This document shows positions 16,521 through 25,127 of a stretch of 34,449 nucleotides of DNA, in pieces. The notes beneath the pieces are model-generated. The model had not been told where the DNA came from, did not search any database, and saw nothing but the letters and a program-made list of their open reading frames with translations. Origin of the DNA: Sulfurimonadaceae bacterium. Its GTDB lineage: Bacteria > Campylobacterota > Campylobacteria > Campylobacterales > Sulfurimonadaceae. The stretch is from NCBI GenBank assembly GCA_016744575.1, contig JADGEC010000025.1:1-34449 (forward strand). The letters run 5' to 3'. Made by a program: the position numbers and the translations under genes. The number at the start of each line of letters is the position of its first letter. Positions within the stretch are counted from its first letter, which is position 1.

Positions 16521-17708
16521 ATGGCTGAAGCAGACTTCTCCTATATTATTGATACTTTCTTCACACTTTTTGCGATGACACTGATCATCTTCATGGTCCC
16601 GGGTTTTGCCATGCTTGAAGCCGGACTGGTGCGGACCAAGAACGTCACGGCGGTACTTACGGTCAACACGATGATCTATGCAGTGGCATCTATGGCCTTT
16701 TTTCTGGTAGGTTACACACTGGCCTTTGGTTCCTGGGAGAACAGCTCGATGAGTATGTGGGCAGCTTTTCTGTTTCAGATGGCCTTTGTAGGTAAGACCA
16801 TCAACATCATGAGTGGCGGAGTAAGTGAGCGTGTTCGTCTCATTCCCTTGACCATCTTCGCGGTCATCATGGGGGCTTTGATCTACCCGACTATCGTCAA
16901 CATCTCTTGGGGAGCGGATATGCTTGATGGCACGATGTTTGATATCAATATGTACGACCTTGCCGGCTCTACGGTCATCCACTCTACCGGAGGCTGGGCA
17001 CTGCTGGCAGCGATCCTTATCGTGGGTGCACGTAAAGGTCGTTATGTGGGGAAAAGGATCCGTGTTATCCCGGCATCGAACATCCCCTTGGTCGTTCTTG
17101 GTGCTTTTTTGCTTTGGATAGGCTGGTTTGGTTTTAATGGTGGTTCGGTCGGATCTATTTCGTCAAAAGAGAATGCTGACGCGGTCGCTTTGACCATCAT
17201 GAATACCAATACAGCAGGTCTTGCCGGAGCCATCATCGCTGGAGTGTTGATGTATATTCGTTATAGATTGCTCGATATCACTATGATCTTAAATGGGGCA
17301 CTTGGTGGATTGGTGGCTGTCACAGCCGGTCCAGATCTGTATGATATCCATACCCCGATCTTGATCGGTGCTATTGGTGGTACCCTGGTCGTATTTGCCG
17401 TTCCGATATTTGATAAGCTGAGACTTGATGATCCGGTGGGTGCACTATCTGTCCACCTTGTCAATGGTATCTGGGGGACCTTGGCTGTGGGTATCTTTGC
17501 TGCGAACCCTGCTGAGGGGATAACCTTTTTTGGACAGCTAAAAGGTGTACTGGTGGTCTTCGGAATTGTCTTCCCAAGTTCACTTGTCGTAATATATGTG
17601 ATCAATAAACTCATCCGTTTCCGGGCAGAAGATGATGCGCAACAAGAAGGGATGGATGTCAATGAGTGTGGTGTCGAGGCATACCCTGAGTTCAAGCGGG
17701 CTATCTAG
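16521..17708 (+). CDS. amt: Ammonium transporter, third copy
   Basis: A 395-residue Amt family channel, closest by eye to the second copy. It lacks a signal peptide (MAEADFSYIIDTFFTLFAMT). The pore residues are W130 (NISWGAD), D146 (YDLAGS), H154 (TVIHSTGGW) and H312 (LSVHLVNG). GFAMLEAGLVRTKN marks helix one and NECGVEAYPEFKRAI the tail. A 190-base gap with a hairpin and AT-rich DNA separates it from glnK, so it may have its own promoter. The ribosome binding site is weak (AAAGG, ten bases before ATG). All transport residues are intact, which argues against a pure sensor role. Confidence 0.94.
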   Translation: MAEADFSYIIDTFFTLFAMTLIIFMVPGFAMLEAGLVRTKNVTAVLTVNTMIYAVASMAFFLVGYTLAFGSWENSSMSMWAAFLFQMAFVGKTINIMSGGVSERVRLIPLTIFAVIMGALIYPTIVNISWGADMLDGTMFDINMYDLAGSTVIHSTGGWALLAAILIVGARKGRYVGKRIRVIPASNIPLVVLGAFLLWIGWFGFNGGSVGSISSKENADAVALTIMNTNTAGLAGAIIAGVLMYIRYRLLDITMILNGALGGLVAVTAGPDLYDIHTPILIGAIGGTLVVFAVPIFDKLRLDDPVGALSVHLVNGIWGTLAVGIFAANPAEGITFFGQLKGVLVVFGIVFPSSLVVIYVINKLIRFRAEDDAQQEGMDVNECGVEAYPEFKRAI

Positions 17709-17751
17709 CAGCATCACTTATAAAAAAAAGTTATGTGATCGCTGTCACTGA

Positions 17752-17770
17752 CTATAGATGCTATCTATGG
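17752..17770 (+). other. Inverted repeat between amt and the small ORF
   Basis: ATAGAT (17754-17759) pairs with ATCTAT (17763-17768) around GCT, and two more pairs extend it to 17752-17770. It lies 44 bases after the amt stop and 35 before the next ATG. It could end the amt transcript or serve as an operator for the small gene. Confidence 0.3.
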
Positions 17771-17804
17771 CATACTGCTCTTATAGAATAAAAAAGGAGC
17801 TGTT

Positions 17805-17999
17805 ATGTGTATGCCACATGGATCTGGTGCTCCACTCTCTTTAGATACACCAGAGCGTAGCAGACCTAAACGACATATCGATTTTGATAAACGAAGACTT
17901 GAACCCGATCCGGACTTCATAGATGAACGGACTAGACCGTATGAGGCGAAAAAGAGTACAGGCCTGTTAAATGGACTTAAAAGACTTTTTGGTGGATAA
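17805..17999 (+). CDS. Small hypothetical protein, 64 residues
   Basis: I do not recognise a family. The product starts MCMPHGSGAPLSL, is highly charged in the middle (many Arg, Asp and Glu with Pro) and ends in GLLNGLKRLFGG, which could form a short amphipathic helix. There is no signal peptide or membrane segment. A strong AAAAAAGGAG site five bases before the ATG, and a TATAGAAT box just upstream, support it as a real gene with its own promoter. The Met-Cys-Met-Pro-His N-terminus could bind metal, but that is speculation. It stands alone between the third amt and the TonB-like gene. Confidence 0.6.
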   Translation: MCMPHGSGAPLSLDTPERSRPKRHIDFDKRRLEPDPDFIDERTRPYEAKKSTGLLNGLKRLFGG

Positions 18000-18095
18000 T
18001 CGGAGCTAAGCGTATCTCTTCTCCAGATCCCTACCTCACACCAGATACTTTGGATCTAACACCTTTATAACTCTCTTTTATGTAAAATCCCAACT

Positions 18096-18797
18096 ATGTA
18101 TAGGTTCAGCAGCTCCTTTTTTCTATCTTTTACAATCCATGCCCTCCTGGCCTTGCTGGCCGTAGGGTTTTATCAGGAAGTACGTTTGCATACACCAGCT
18201 GCTGAAAAGTCAGTATGTGTCTCATTGACACATTGTGTCGAATCCTCACCGATCACTCCCAAACAAGTGAGTATAAAACCACCACCACCTCTTCCTAAGA
18301 AGATAGAAGTAGTACAACCGCTACCTCCCAAACCGATTGTCAAGGTCGAACCTAAGCCTGTCATAAAAGCGCCGCCAGTGATCGAACCTGTTCTTGTGGA
18401 AGAGGTCGTGATCGCAGACCCTGATACTGATATGGTAGCCGAGGTGCCAAAGAATACGATAGCTGTGTCCAGTCAACCTGAGATAGAGAGTGACTCAGCT
18501 CCGACTCCTACTGTAGAGGATAGCTACTTGGAAGAGCATCTAGCAGAGATAGCACGACTACTCCAAGAGCATCTGTACTATCCAAGATCAGCAAGAAAAA
18601 GAGGTATTACCGGTGAGGTGATCGTAGCCTTTGAACTTTTGAAAAATGGTGAAGCAAGGGCTATTGAGGTACGATCAGGTTCGCGAGACTTGTTGAATCG
18701 TGCAGCTATAACCACCATAGAACGACTATCAGGAGAGTTTCCAAGACCCCAGGAAGTCATCTCTCTTCAGGTCCCTATACGTTATCAATTACAATAG
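18096..18797 (+). CDS. TonB-like energy transducer
   Basis: TonB proteins span the inner membrane and pass proton-motive energy from ExbB/ExbD to outer-membrane receptors. The 233-residue protein has a single N-terminal helix (about 8-25, FFLSFTIHALLALLAVGFY). A periplasmic region rich in Pro, Lys and Val follows (about 58-105, PPPPLPKKIEVVQPLPPKP). The C-terminal TonB fold covers about 148-233, with YYPRSARKRGITGEVIVAFE, the classic YPxxA-R-G-x-G-x-V pattern. No exbB or exbD is next to it. The ribosome binding site before the ATG is weak. It could serve siderophore or B12 receptors, or be a TonB paralogue with another job. Confidence 0.85.
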   Translation: MYRFSSSFFLSFTIHALLALLAVGFYQEVRLHTPAAEKSVCVSLTHCVESSPITPKQVSIKPPPPLPKKIEVVQPLPPKPIVKVEPKPVIKAPPVIEPVLVEEVVIADPDTDMVAEVPKNTIAVSSQPEIESDSAPTPTVEDSYLEEHLAEIARLLQEHLYYPRSARKRGITGEVIVAFELLKNGEARAIEVRSGSRDLLNRAAITTIERLSGEFPRPQEVISLQVPIRYQLQ

Positions 18798-18939
18798 AAA
18801 ATCCCTGTTGTATACGGTACCAAAATAACACCAAAAAATCACATTTTTTCTTCAACTTCTGAACAGTCTTAAAGCGCTATACTTCCGGGTTTAAAATAGA
18901 AAAATAACTTTTGTACTTTTTAATATAACATTCTTGGTG

Positions 18940-18966
18940 ATACTATCTTTGTATCATACTATCTTT
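18940..18966 (+). repeat. Direct repeat in the manC leader
   Basis: ATACTATCTTT occurs at 18940-18950 and again at 18956-18966, a 16-base period. It lies 30-56 bases before the manC ATG. It could be a tandem regulator site or a by-product of slippage in AT-rich DNA. The rest of the 198-base gap is AT-rich, with a possible TATAAC box at 18924-18929. Confidence 0.5.
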
Positions 18967-18995
18967 ATTCATGTAAAAAGAGGAAGTATAGACAT

Positions 18996-20378
18996 ATGAC
19001 AAATATCATACTATGTGGTGGTACCGGTACGCGTCTGTGGCCGATGAGTCGGACATTGATGCCCAAACAGTTTGTCAAGCTCTTTGATGAGCAGTCACTG
19101 TTTCAGTTGACGTTGACAAGAAACCTCGAGACCTGTGATACCCATATGATAGTCTCGAACGCCGAGCAGTATTTTCTGGCCGTTGACCAGATGCAAGAGC
19201 TTCAGATCGCGGTAGAGGGTGAACATGCCAAGTTCCTATTAGAGCCGGTAGGTAGAAACACCGCCCCTGCTATTGCGTTGGCTTGTCTGGCCCTTGAGCC
19301 TGAGGAGATCGTACTGGTCTCGCCTTCCGATCATCTTATTAAAGATACTAAAGCCTATAGTAAGGTTATTGCCCATGCCAAAAGTCTGGCGGAGGATGGT
19401 GACCTTGTGACCTTCGGGATCACTCCTGAGTTCGCTGAGACCGGATTTGGTTACATCGAAGCTGATGGTGAGGATGTCAAGGCTTTTCATGAGAAGCCTG
19501 ATGCTATTAAGGCTCAAGACTATGTTGATGCCGGTAATTACTACTGGAACAGCGGGATGTTCTGTTTTAAAGCCGGTGTCTTCCTTGAAGAGTTGAAGAA
19601 GTACTCACCGGAGATATATGAGACATCTGTAGTTGCTTATACATCGGCGACTCAAGATGGCATGATCCGTATAGACCATACGGCTATGGCCAATATCCCC
19701 GAAGATAGCATAGATTATGCAGTGATGGAGAAGAGTGAGCGTGTGAAAGTCGTCGCAAGTAGCATTGGGTGGAGTGATCTGGGTAGCTTCGATGCACTCT
19801 CCGAAGAGTTTGAGAAAGACGCTGACGGTAATAGCGTGGATGATAACCTGATTCTCATGGATGCAAAAAAGAACTTCGTCTACTCCAGCGATAGGATGAT
19901 CACTCTCGCTGATGTGGATGAGCTGATCGTCGTGGATACTCCCGATGCACTGTTAGTCACAAAAAAGGGAAGTTCTCAGAAGGTCAAGAAGATCGTCAAT
20001 GAGCTTAAGGCGCGTAAAAGCGACCTTCATCATATCCATCTGACGGCACACCGTCCATGGGGTACCTATACTATATTGGAAGAGAGTGAGAACTATAAGA
20101 TAAAACGTATTGTCGTCAAGCCCGGCAAACGTCTCTCACTTCAGAAACATTTTCATCGTAGTGAGCACTGGATAGTCGTCAGTGGGACGGCGAAGGTGAC
20201 TGTTGGAGAGAAAGAGATATTGGTAAGACCCAATGAGTCGACTTATATCCCCTTGGGAGAGATCCATCGGTTAGAGAATCCAGGAAAGATAGATGTGGTC
20301 CTTATTGAGGCTCAAGTAGGCAGTTATCTGGGGGAAGACGATATCGTCAGACTTCAGGATGATTTTAAACGCGATTAA
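18996..20378 (+). CDS. manC: Mannose-1-phosphate guanylyltransferase / mannose-6-phosphate isomerase
   Basis: A two-domain type II enzyme that makes GDP-mannose from mannose-6-phosphate by way of mannose-1-phosphate. Its 460 residues are typical. The N-terminal nucleotidyltransferase has GGTGTRLWPMSR (8-19), PKQF (23-26), EPVGRNTAPA (83-92), SPSDHL (109-114), FHEKP (164-168) and NSGMF (185-189). The C-terminal cupin isomerase has HRPWG (352-356) and the metal-binding HFHRSEHW (385-392). It is the first gene of the glycan locus, and gmd follows after 11 bases, so GDP-mannose flows straight to GDP-fucose. The phosphomannomutase step must be encoded elsewhere. Confidence 0.95.
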   Translation: MTNIILCGGTGTRLWPMSRTLMPKQFVKLFDEQSLFQLTLTRNLETCDTHMIVSNAEQYFLAVDQMQELQIAVEGEHAKFLLEPVGRNTAPAIALACLALEPEEIVLVSPSDHLIKDTKAYSKVIAHAKSLAEDGDLVTFGITPEFAETGFGYIEADGEDVKAFHEKPDAIKAQDYVDAGNYYWNSGMFCFKAGVFLEELKKYSPEIYETSVVAYTSATQDGMIRIDHTAMANIPEDSIDYAVMEKSERVKVVASSIGWSDLGSFDALSEEFEKDADGNSVDDNLILMDAKKNFVYSSDRMITLADVDELIVVDTPDALLVTKKGSSQKVKKIVNELKARKSDLHHIHLTAHRPWGTYTILEESENYKIKRIVVKPGKRLSLQKHFHRSEHWIVVSGTAKVTVGEKEILVRPNESTYIPLGEIHRLENPGKIDVVLIEAQVGSYLGEDDIVRLQDDFKRD

Positions 20379-20389
20379 AAAGGTAATAG

Positions 20390-21508
20390 ATGAGTAAAAA
20401 AGTAGCACTAATAACAGGTATAACAGGACAGGATGGCTCTTATTTGGCAGAGTTCCTTCTAAAGAAAGGATATGAGGTCCATGGTATCAAACGTCGTACT
20501 TCGCTTTTCAACACAGACCGTATCGATCACCTCTATCAGGACCCGCATGAGAAAAATGTCAACTTGACGCTTCATTTTGGTGATATGACTGACTCGATGA
20601 ACCTTACGCGTATCATCCAAGAGACGCAACCTGATGAGATCTATAACCTTGCTGCTATGAGTCATGTCGCCGTCTCTTTCGAGACACCTGAATATGTCGC
20701 TAATGCTGATGGTACCGGAACGTTACGTATTCTTGAAGCAGTCAAACTCCTAGGTCTTACCAGTAAGACACGTATTTATCAGGCCTCTACCTCTGAGCTC
20801 TACGGTAAAGTCCAGGAGGTCCCACAGACTGAGACGACTCCTTTCTATCCACGTTCACCTTACGCGGTAGCGAAGATGTATGCTTACTGGATCACGGTCA
20901 ATTATCGTGAGGCTTACAATATGTTCGCCTGTAACGGTATCCTCTTTAACCATGAGTCACCAGTACGTGGTGAGACTTTCGTCACACGTAAGATCACCCG
21001 TGCTACTTCCAAGATAGCTCTTGGTCTTCAAGATAAAGTCTATCTTGGTAATCTCGATGCCAAACGTGACTGGGGCCATGCCAAGGACTATGTCAAGATG
21101 ATGTGGTTGATCTTGCAAGCCGATGAGCCTGAAGACTGGGTCATCGCTACGGGCGTCACTACGCCTGTACGAGAGTTCGTCCGTATGTCTTTCGCATACG
21201 CAGGTATCGAAATAGAGTTCAAAGGTGTAGGTGTGGATGAGAAGGCATATGTAGTCTCTTGTTCGAATCCTGACTATCAGATAGAGATCGGTAAAGAGGT
21301 CGTCGGTGTAGACCCACGTTACTTCCGTCCTACTGAAGTGGACCTGCTTATCGGTGATCCGACTAAAGCAGAACAGAAACTGGGCTGGACACGTGACCAT
21401 GACCTCAAAGACCTTGTCGATGATATGATGCAGAGTGATCTCAAGCTCATGACTAAAGACCAGTACCTTAAAGATGGTGGTTATACTACCATGAACTATT
21501 TCGAGTAG
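20390..21508 (+). CDS. gmd: GDP-mannose 4,6-dehydratase
   Basis: Gmd converts GDP-D-mannose to GDP-4-keto-6-deoxymannose with bound NADP. The 372-residue short-chain dehydrogenase has the nucleotide-binding GITGQDG (10-16), [15 protein letters not shown], and the catalytic pair Y158 and K162 in [28 protein letters not shown] is the Gmd-specific substrate block. It lies between manC and fcl with gaps of 11 and 8 bases, so the three form a tight GDP-L-fucose unit. The C-terminus ([14 protein letters not shown]) is full length. Confidence 0.97.
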   Translation: MSKKVALITGITGQDGSYLAEFLLKKGYEVHGIKRRTSLFNTDRIDHLYQDPHEKNVNLTLHFGDMTDSMNLTRIIQETQPDEIYNLAAMSHVAVSFETPEYVANADGTGTLRILEAVKLLGLTSKTRIYQASTSELYGKVQEVPQTETTPFYPRSPYAVAKMYAYWITVNYREAYNMFACNGILFNHESPVRGETFVTRKITRATSKIALGLQDKVYLGNLDAKRDWGHAKDYVKMMWLILQADEPEDWVIATGVTTPVREFVRMSFAYAGIEIEFKGVGVDEKAYVVSCSNPDYQIEIGKEVVGVDPRYFRPTEVDLLIGDPTKAEQKLGWTRDHDLKDLVDDMMQSDLKLMTKDQYLKDGGYTTMNYFE

Positions 21509-21516
21509 GACCTGTA

Positions 21517-22602
21517 GTGAACAAAAACAGTAAGATCTACATAGCTGGACATCGAGGGCTGGTAGGCTCTGCCATCGTCAAGAACCTTGAGTCTAAAGGC
21601 TATACAGACCTTGTATACAGACGACATGCAGAACTCGATCTCACTGACCAGCAAGCTGTCGCGGAGTTCTTTCAGACCGTGAAGCCGGAGTATGTGATCT
21701 TGGCTGCTGCCAAAGTAGGTGGGATCGTCGCTAATAACACCTACCGCGCTGACTTTATCTATGAGAACCTGCAGATCCAGAACAACGTCATCCATCAGAG
21801 TCATCTTAACGGTGTTACGAAGCTGCTCTTCTTGGGCAGTACCTGTATCTACCCTAAGATGGCTCCGCAACCGATGCCTGAAGACAGTCTACTCACTGAT
21901 ACGCTCGAATACACCAATGAACCATATGCTATCGCGAAGATAGCAGGTATCAAGATGTGTGAGAGTTATAACCTACAGTACGGTACCAACTATATCTCTG
22001 TCATGCCGACGAACCTTTACGGTCCTAATGATAACTTCGACCTGGAGAAGAGTCATGTCCTTCCGGCTTTGATCAGAAAGATACATTGTGCGAAACTTCT
22101 AAACGAAGGTAAGTATGATGAAGTAGTCAAAGACCTTGGTGTCGAGACACTTGAAGAGGCTAAGAGTTATCTTCAGGGCTTTGGTGTGGATGAGAAGCGT
22201 GTGGAGATCTGGGGCTCGGGTAAACCGATGCGTGAGTTCCTCTGGTCTGAGGATATGGCAGATGCCTGTGTCTTCTTACTTGAGAACAGAGATTTCAAAG
22301 ACACTTATGAGAGTGTTGATGGCTCCAATGACAGCTGTACTCCAAACAGTGTCCAGACGACAGAGATAAGAAATACCCACATCAACATCGGTACCGGTAA
22401 AGATGTCTCTATCAAAGAGTTGGCTTATCTCATCAAAGAGGTCGTCGGTTTTAAAGGTGAGTTCACATTCAACACTGACAAGCCTGATGGTACGATGAAA
22501 AAGCTCACGGACGTCTCAAAGCTTCATGGACTTGGCTGGCAGCATAAGGTCGAGTTGGAAGAGGGTGTACGCAAGATGTATGGATGGTATCTTGATAAAT
22601 AG
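21517..22602 (+). CDS. fcl: GDP-L-fucose synthase
   Basis: Fcl epimerises and reduces GDP-4-keto-6-deoxymannose to GDP-L-fucose with NADPH. The start codon is GTG at 21517, eight bases after gmd. Signatures are GHRGLVGSA (11-19), LGSTCIYPK (106-114) and the catalytic Y137 and K141 in [10 protein letters not shown]. At 361 residues it is about 40 longer than the E. coli enzyme. The extra is mainly an insertion near 185-220 ([20 protein letters not shown]), a form I associate with other bacterial Fcl proteins. It ends the GDP-fucose unit. No fucosyltransferase is recognisable in the window. Confidence 0.96.
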   Translation: MNKNSKIYIAGHRGLVGSAIVKNLESKGYTDLVYRRHAELDLTDQQAVAEFFQTVKPEYVILAAAKVGGIVANNTYRADFIYENLQIQNNVIHQSHLNGVTKLLFLGSTCIYPKMAPQPMPEDSLLTDTLEYTNEPYAIAKIAGIKMCESYNLQYGTNYISVMPTNLYGPNDNFDLEKSHVLPALIRKIHCAKLLNEGKYDEVVKDLGVETLEEAKSYLQGFGVDEKRVEIWGSGKPMREFLWSEDMADACVFLLENRDFKDTYESVDGSNDSCTPNSVQTTEIRNTHINIGTGKDVSIKELAYLIKEVVGFKGEFTFNTDKPDGTMKKLTDVSKLHGLGWQHKVELEEGVRKMYGWYLDK

Positions 22603-23100
22603 ACTGACTAAGCGTATAATGTCATAATGTTTTATTTAACAGGATCAGATGAATGGTTGATCTTTCTGCAATAAGACTTGACCAGCGCTTTGATACCTTT
22701 GATATAAAGCATGATGTTTGTGTTTGATCAGTATGCTTATGGTCAATAAGATGAAGAAAGTGATATTGATCACTTCATCACGAAGGACTCTTCAGAAGAT
22801 AACATGCATGTTTTTAAAAAATATCATATAGGCATACATAGTAGACTGAAAAGAGAGGGTCACATTATGAATGAAGATGCTTAAGGGAGAGTGTTACAAA
22901 GTGATCATGAAAGAGGAGACGATCTTATATACAAAATAAGATGTATGCTCAAGAGTGGCATGAACTCTCGTATTGAGACTTATATTGGGTAAGTGATGAG
23001 CTTTAAGAACAAAAATAGCAGAGAAAGTGCTTTTACTGTTTTATGCAAAGAGAAATCGATCATTATTGATTTAGCAAAAAAATAGTATTGAAGGGTTTAT
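22603..23100 (+). other. Hairpin-rich 498-base spacer between fcl and the ABC permease gene
   Basis: No credible gene on either strand. Seen stems: GCTTT/AAAGC at 22687-22710, competing with AAGCAT/ATGCTT at 22707-22738; AAGTGAT/ATCACTT at 22758-22775; ATCTTAT/ATAAGAT at 22922-22942; CTCAA-GAG/CTC-TTGAG at 22948-22977; and AAATCGAT/ATTGATTT at 23053-23072. The last lies just upstream of the permease gene. The 12-mer ATGCTCAAGAGT at 22945 recurs at 24894 in the next long spacer. The spacer probably contains a promoter for the transporter pair. Whether it is leader RNA or decayed DNA is not clear. Confidence 0.5.
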
Positions 23101-23946
23101 GTGTATAAAAACGATTCAGTTGTTTATTCATCACAAGATAAGAAAGTAAACTTTATTTGTGCTTTTGTTGAATTATGGCGACAGCTTTATACTAATAGAG
23201 CACAAGTACTTGTCTCTATAAAAAAAGATTTTAAAGTCAAATACCATGATACTCTTTTAGGTATGTTTTGGGCAATAGTGATCCCAATTATCCCTATGAC
23301 TGCATATATGATGCTTTCATCGATCAAAGCTATAAACTCTTCTACAGATATGCCTTATGTCTTTTATATCGCACTTGGGATAACACTTTGGATGTTCATG
23401 TCGAAGATCATGCGAGAATCGATGATGGCTATCAAAAAAGAAAAAGCCATCTTGACTAAGACTAACTACCCTCTTATCAGTATAGTGTTTTCAAAGATGG
23501 GGGAAGTCTTGACAGATACGATGATAAGGATCATAGCTGTTATCGGTATCATGATATGGTTTCAGATCACTCCTGATCCAATGAGCTTTATACTTGGACT
23601 TGTCTTACTTATACCGATCTTTTTTTTCGCACTCTCTACAGGAATGGTCTTAAGTATCATAAACACTATTATCCCCGATACACGAAGACTTTTTGATATT
23701 GTCATGCGCTATGGTATTTTTCTCTCTTCTGTGATATTTCCTTTTCCAGTCGAAGGTATATTAGGTGCTATCAATCGTTTTAATATATTTAATACTTATA
23801 TCAATGCTTTTAGAGATCTGATCTATCATGGAAAAATATTTGATCTCTCTTTACTTGGGTATACAATAGTCTTTACAATACTCATGACTTTTCTGGCTGC
23901 CAAGATCATCCATTATATGAATTATAGAGTAAGGGCATATATATGA
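23101..23946 (+). CDS. wzm: ABC-2 type polysaccharide export permease
   Basis: A 281-residue permease with about six membrane helices (residues 60-82, 96-115, 135-160, 166-190, 203-222 and 252-272). YHDTLLGMFWAIVIPIIPM near residue 50 is the typical start of Wzm/KpsM/TagG-type permeases, with the conserved interfacial segment preceding helix one. It starts with GTG behind an AAGGG site. The ATPase gene overlaps its end by four bases, so the pair forms one exporter that moves a lipid-linked polymer across the inner membrane. The symbol is by family; TagG or KpsM would fit equally. Confidence 0.87.
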   Translation: MYKNDSVVYSSQDKKVNFICAFVELWRQLYTNRAQVLVSIKKDFKVKYHDTLLGMFWAIVIPIIPMTAYMMLSSIKAINSSTDMPYVFYIALGITLWMFMSKIMRESMMAIKKEKAILTKTNYPLISIVFSKMGEVLTDTMIRIIAVIGIMIWFQITPDPMSFILGLVLLIPIFFFALSTGMVLSIINTIIPDTRRLFDIVMRYGIFLSSVIFPFPVEGILGAINRFNIFNTYINAFRDLIYHGKIFDLSLLGYTIVFTILMTFLAAKIIHYMNYRVRAYI

Positions 23947-24698
23947 TGGACGATACGAAAGCTATTGAGATCGACTCTATCTCTAAACGATTCTCTAAAA
24001 ACACAAGATCCTCAAGAATACAATTAAAACAGATCTTATTTGAATGTCTCTTTGGTACAAAGACAAGTAGGGATCTCAATAGCGGTGAGTTCTGGGCATT
24101 AAAAGACCTTAGCTTTGATATCAAAAAAAATGAGAACATCGCGATCCTCGGTCATAATGGTGCGGGAAAAAGTACTTTGCTTAAGATGCTTAACGGTATC
24201 TACCTGCCAGATGAAGGAGAGATCAGGATCCAAGGCAGCATGGCAAGTGTACTAGAACTCTCGACCGGTTTTAATAAGGAGCTTAGTGGTCTACAGAACA
24301 TCTATCTGAAATGTTCACTTTTAGGTATTCCTAAACAAGAAGCTAAAGCCCTAGTCAAAGATATCATTGACTTTTCTGAATTGGAAGAGTTCATGGAGAC
24401 ACCTTTATCTCATTACAGTTCTGGGATGAAAGCACGTCTTGGATTTGCTATTGTCGTGAATATTAAACCTGATATCCTGGTTTTAGATGAAGTCTTTGCA
24501 GTTGGTGATAAAAACTTTAAGTCAAAGTCAGAAAAAGCCATCCGTACCCTCAGTCAGAACACAACGACTATCATTGTCTCACATAGTATGAACATAGTCC
24601 AAAAGACAGCTGATCGGGTACTGGTCTTACAAAAAGGAAGACTTGTCTTTGACGGTGATGTCAAAGAAGGTATAGCATATTACAACGCAATGAAATAA
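23943..24698 (+). CDS. wzt: ABC exporter ATPase, short KpsT/TagH-like form
   Basis: The ATPase partner of the upstream permease. Its 251 residues contain Walker A GHNGAGKST (70-78), signature YSSGMKARLGFA (158-169), Walker B ILVLDEVFAVGD (178-189) and the switch histidine H214. The stretch GSMASVLELSTGFNKELSGL is characteristic of polysaccharide and teichoic-acid ATPases. It lacks the extra C-terminal carbohydrate-binding domain that O-antigen Wzt proteins of 400 or more residues use to recognise a capped chain end. Export is therefore likely not tied to a terminal modification. The first codons read ATG ATG. No gene directly follows, as a 429-base spacer begins here. Confidence 0.9.
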   Translation: MMDDTKAIEIDSISKRFSKNTRSSRIQLKQILFECLFGTKTSRDLNSGEFWALKDLSFDIKKNENIAILGHNGAGKSTLLKMLNGIYLPDEGEIRIQGSMASVLELSTGFNKELSGLQNIYLKCSLLGIPKQEAKALVKDIIDFSELEEFMETPLSHYSSGMKARLGFAIVVNIKPDILVLDEVFAVGDKNFKSKSEKAIRTLSQNTTTIIVSHSMNIVQKTADRVLVLQKGRLVFDGDVKEGIAYYNAMK

Positions 24699-25127
24699 CA
24701 TCATATAGAGGAAGGATGAGTAAAACAGTGTATACTTAGAATCATGAAAAAAGGTATATACACAAAATGAAAAAATGATAATATTAGTGTGTTATCTTGG
24801 GTTTTCGGCAAATACAAAAAATATTTTTTTACGATGTTGTCAGGTAGCAGCCTTTTGAAAGCCATATGATAGATATCATCATAAGTGTTGATGATGCTCA
24901 AGAGTATTACAGCACATGGGATCAGAAAGTGTTGAGGTGAGGAACACCATTGGAAAGGTGCTCTTTACACAAAGATGTTTGGAATGTATGTCAGTCTCGA
25001 AACGCTTAGCAGACCCATACAGAATCAAAGTGAAGCAAGGGTCTAAGAGACTTCGACCTATATAGGTCGAAGTGTCAGTACCTAGATCATGGAAGCTATG
25101 ATCGGCGCAATAAAAGGGAATAAACAT
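24699..25127 (+). other. 429-base spacer with a series of hairpins before the nucleotidyltransferase gene
   Basis: No credible gene. The last 190 bases carry four hairpins in a row. GAACACC/GGTGCTC lies at 24942-24963 (one mismatch). CTTAG-ACCC/GGGT-CTAAG lies at 25005-25047 (nine pairs, one bulge). A perfect 24-base palindrome made of ACTTCGACCTAT and its complement lies at 25050-25073. GATCAT/ATGATC lies at 25085-25103. The series ends 24 bases before the next start codon, so it may form a structured leader. The first 200 bases are AT-rich with no clear signal. Confidence 0.55.

Noticed and set aside
25089-25127. Upstream in-frame ATG for the nucleotidyltransferase-HAD gene
   Set aside because: It falls inside a hairpin loop and adds 13 residues before the family start. 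The ATG at 25128 has AAAAGGG in front and begins directly with the nucleotide-binding strand.
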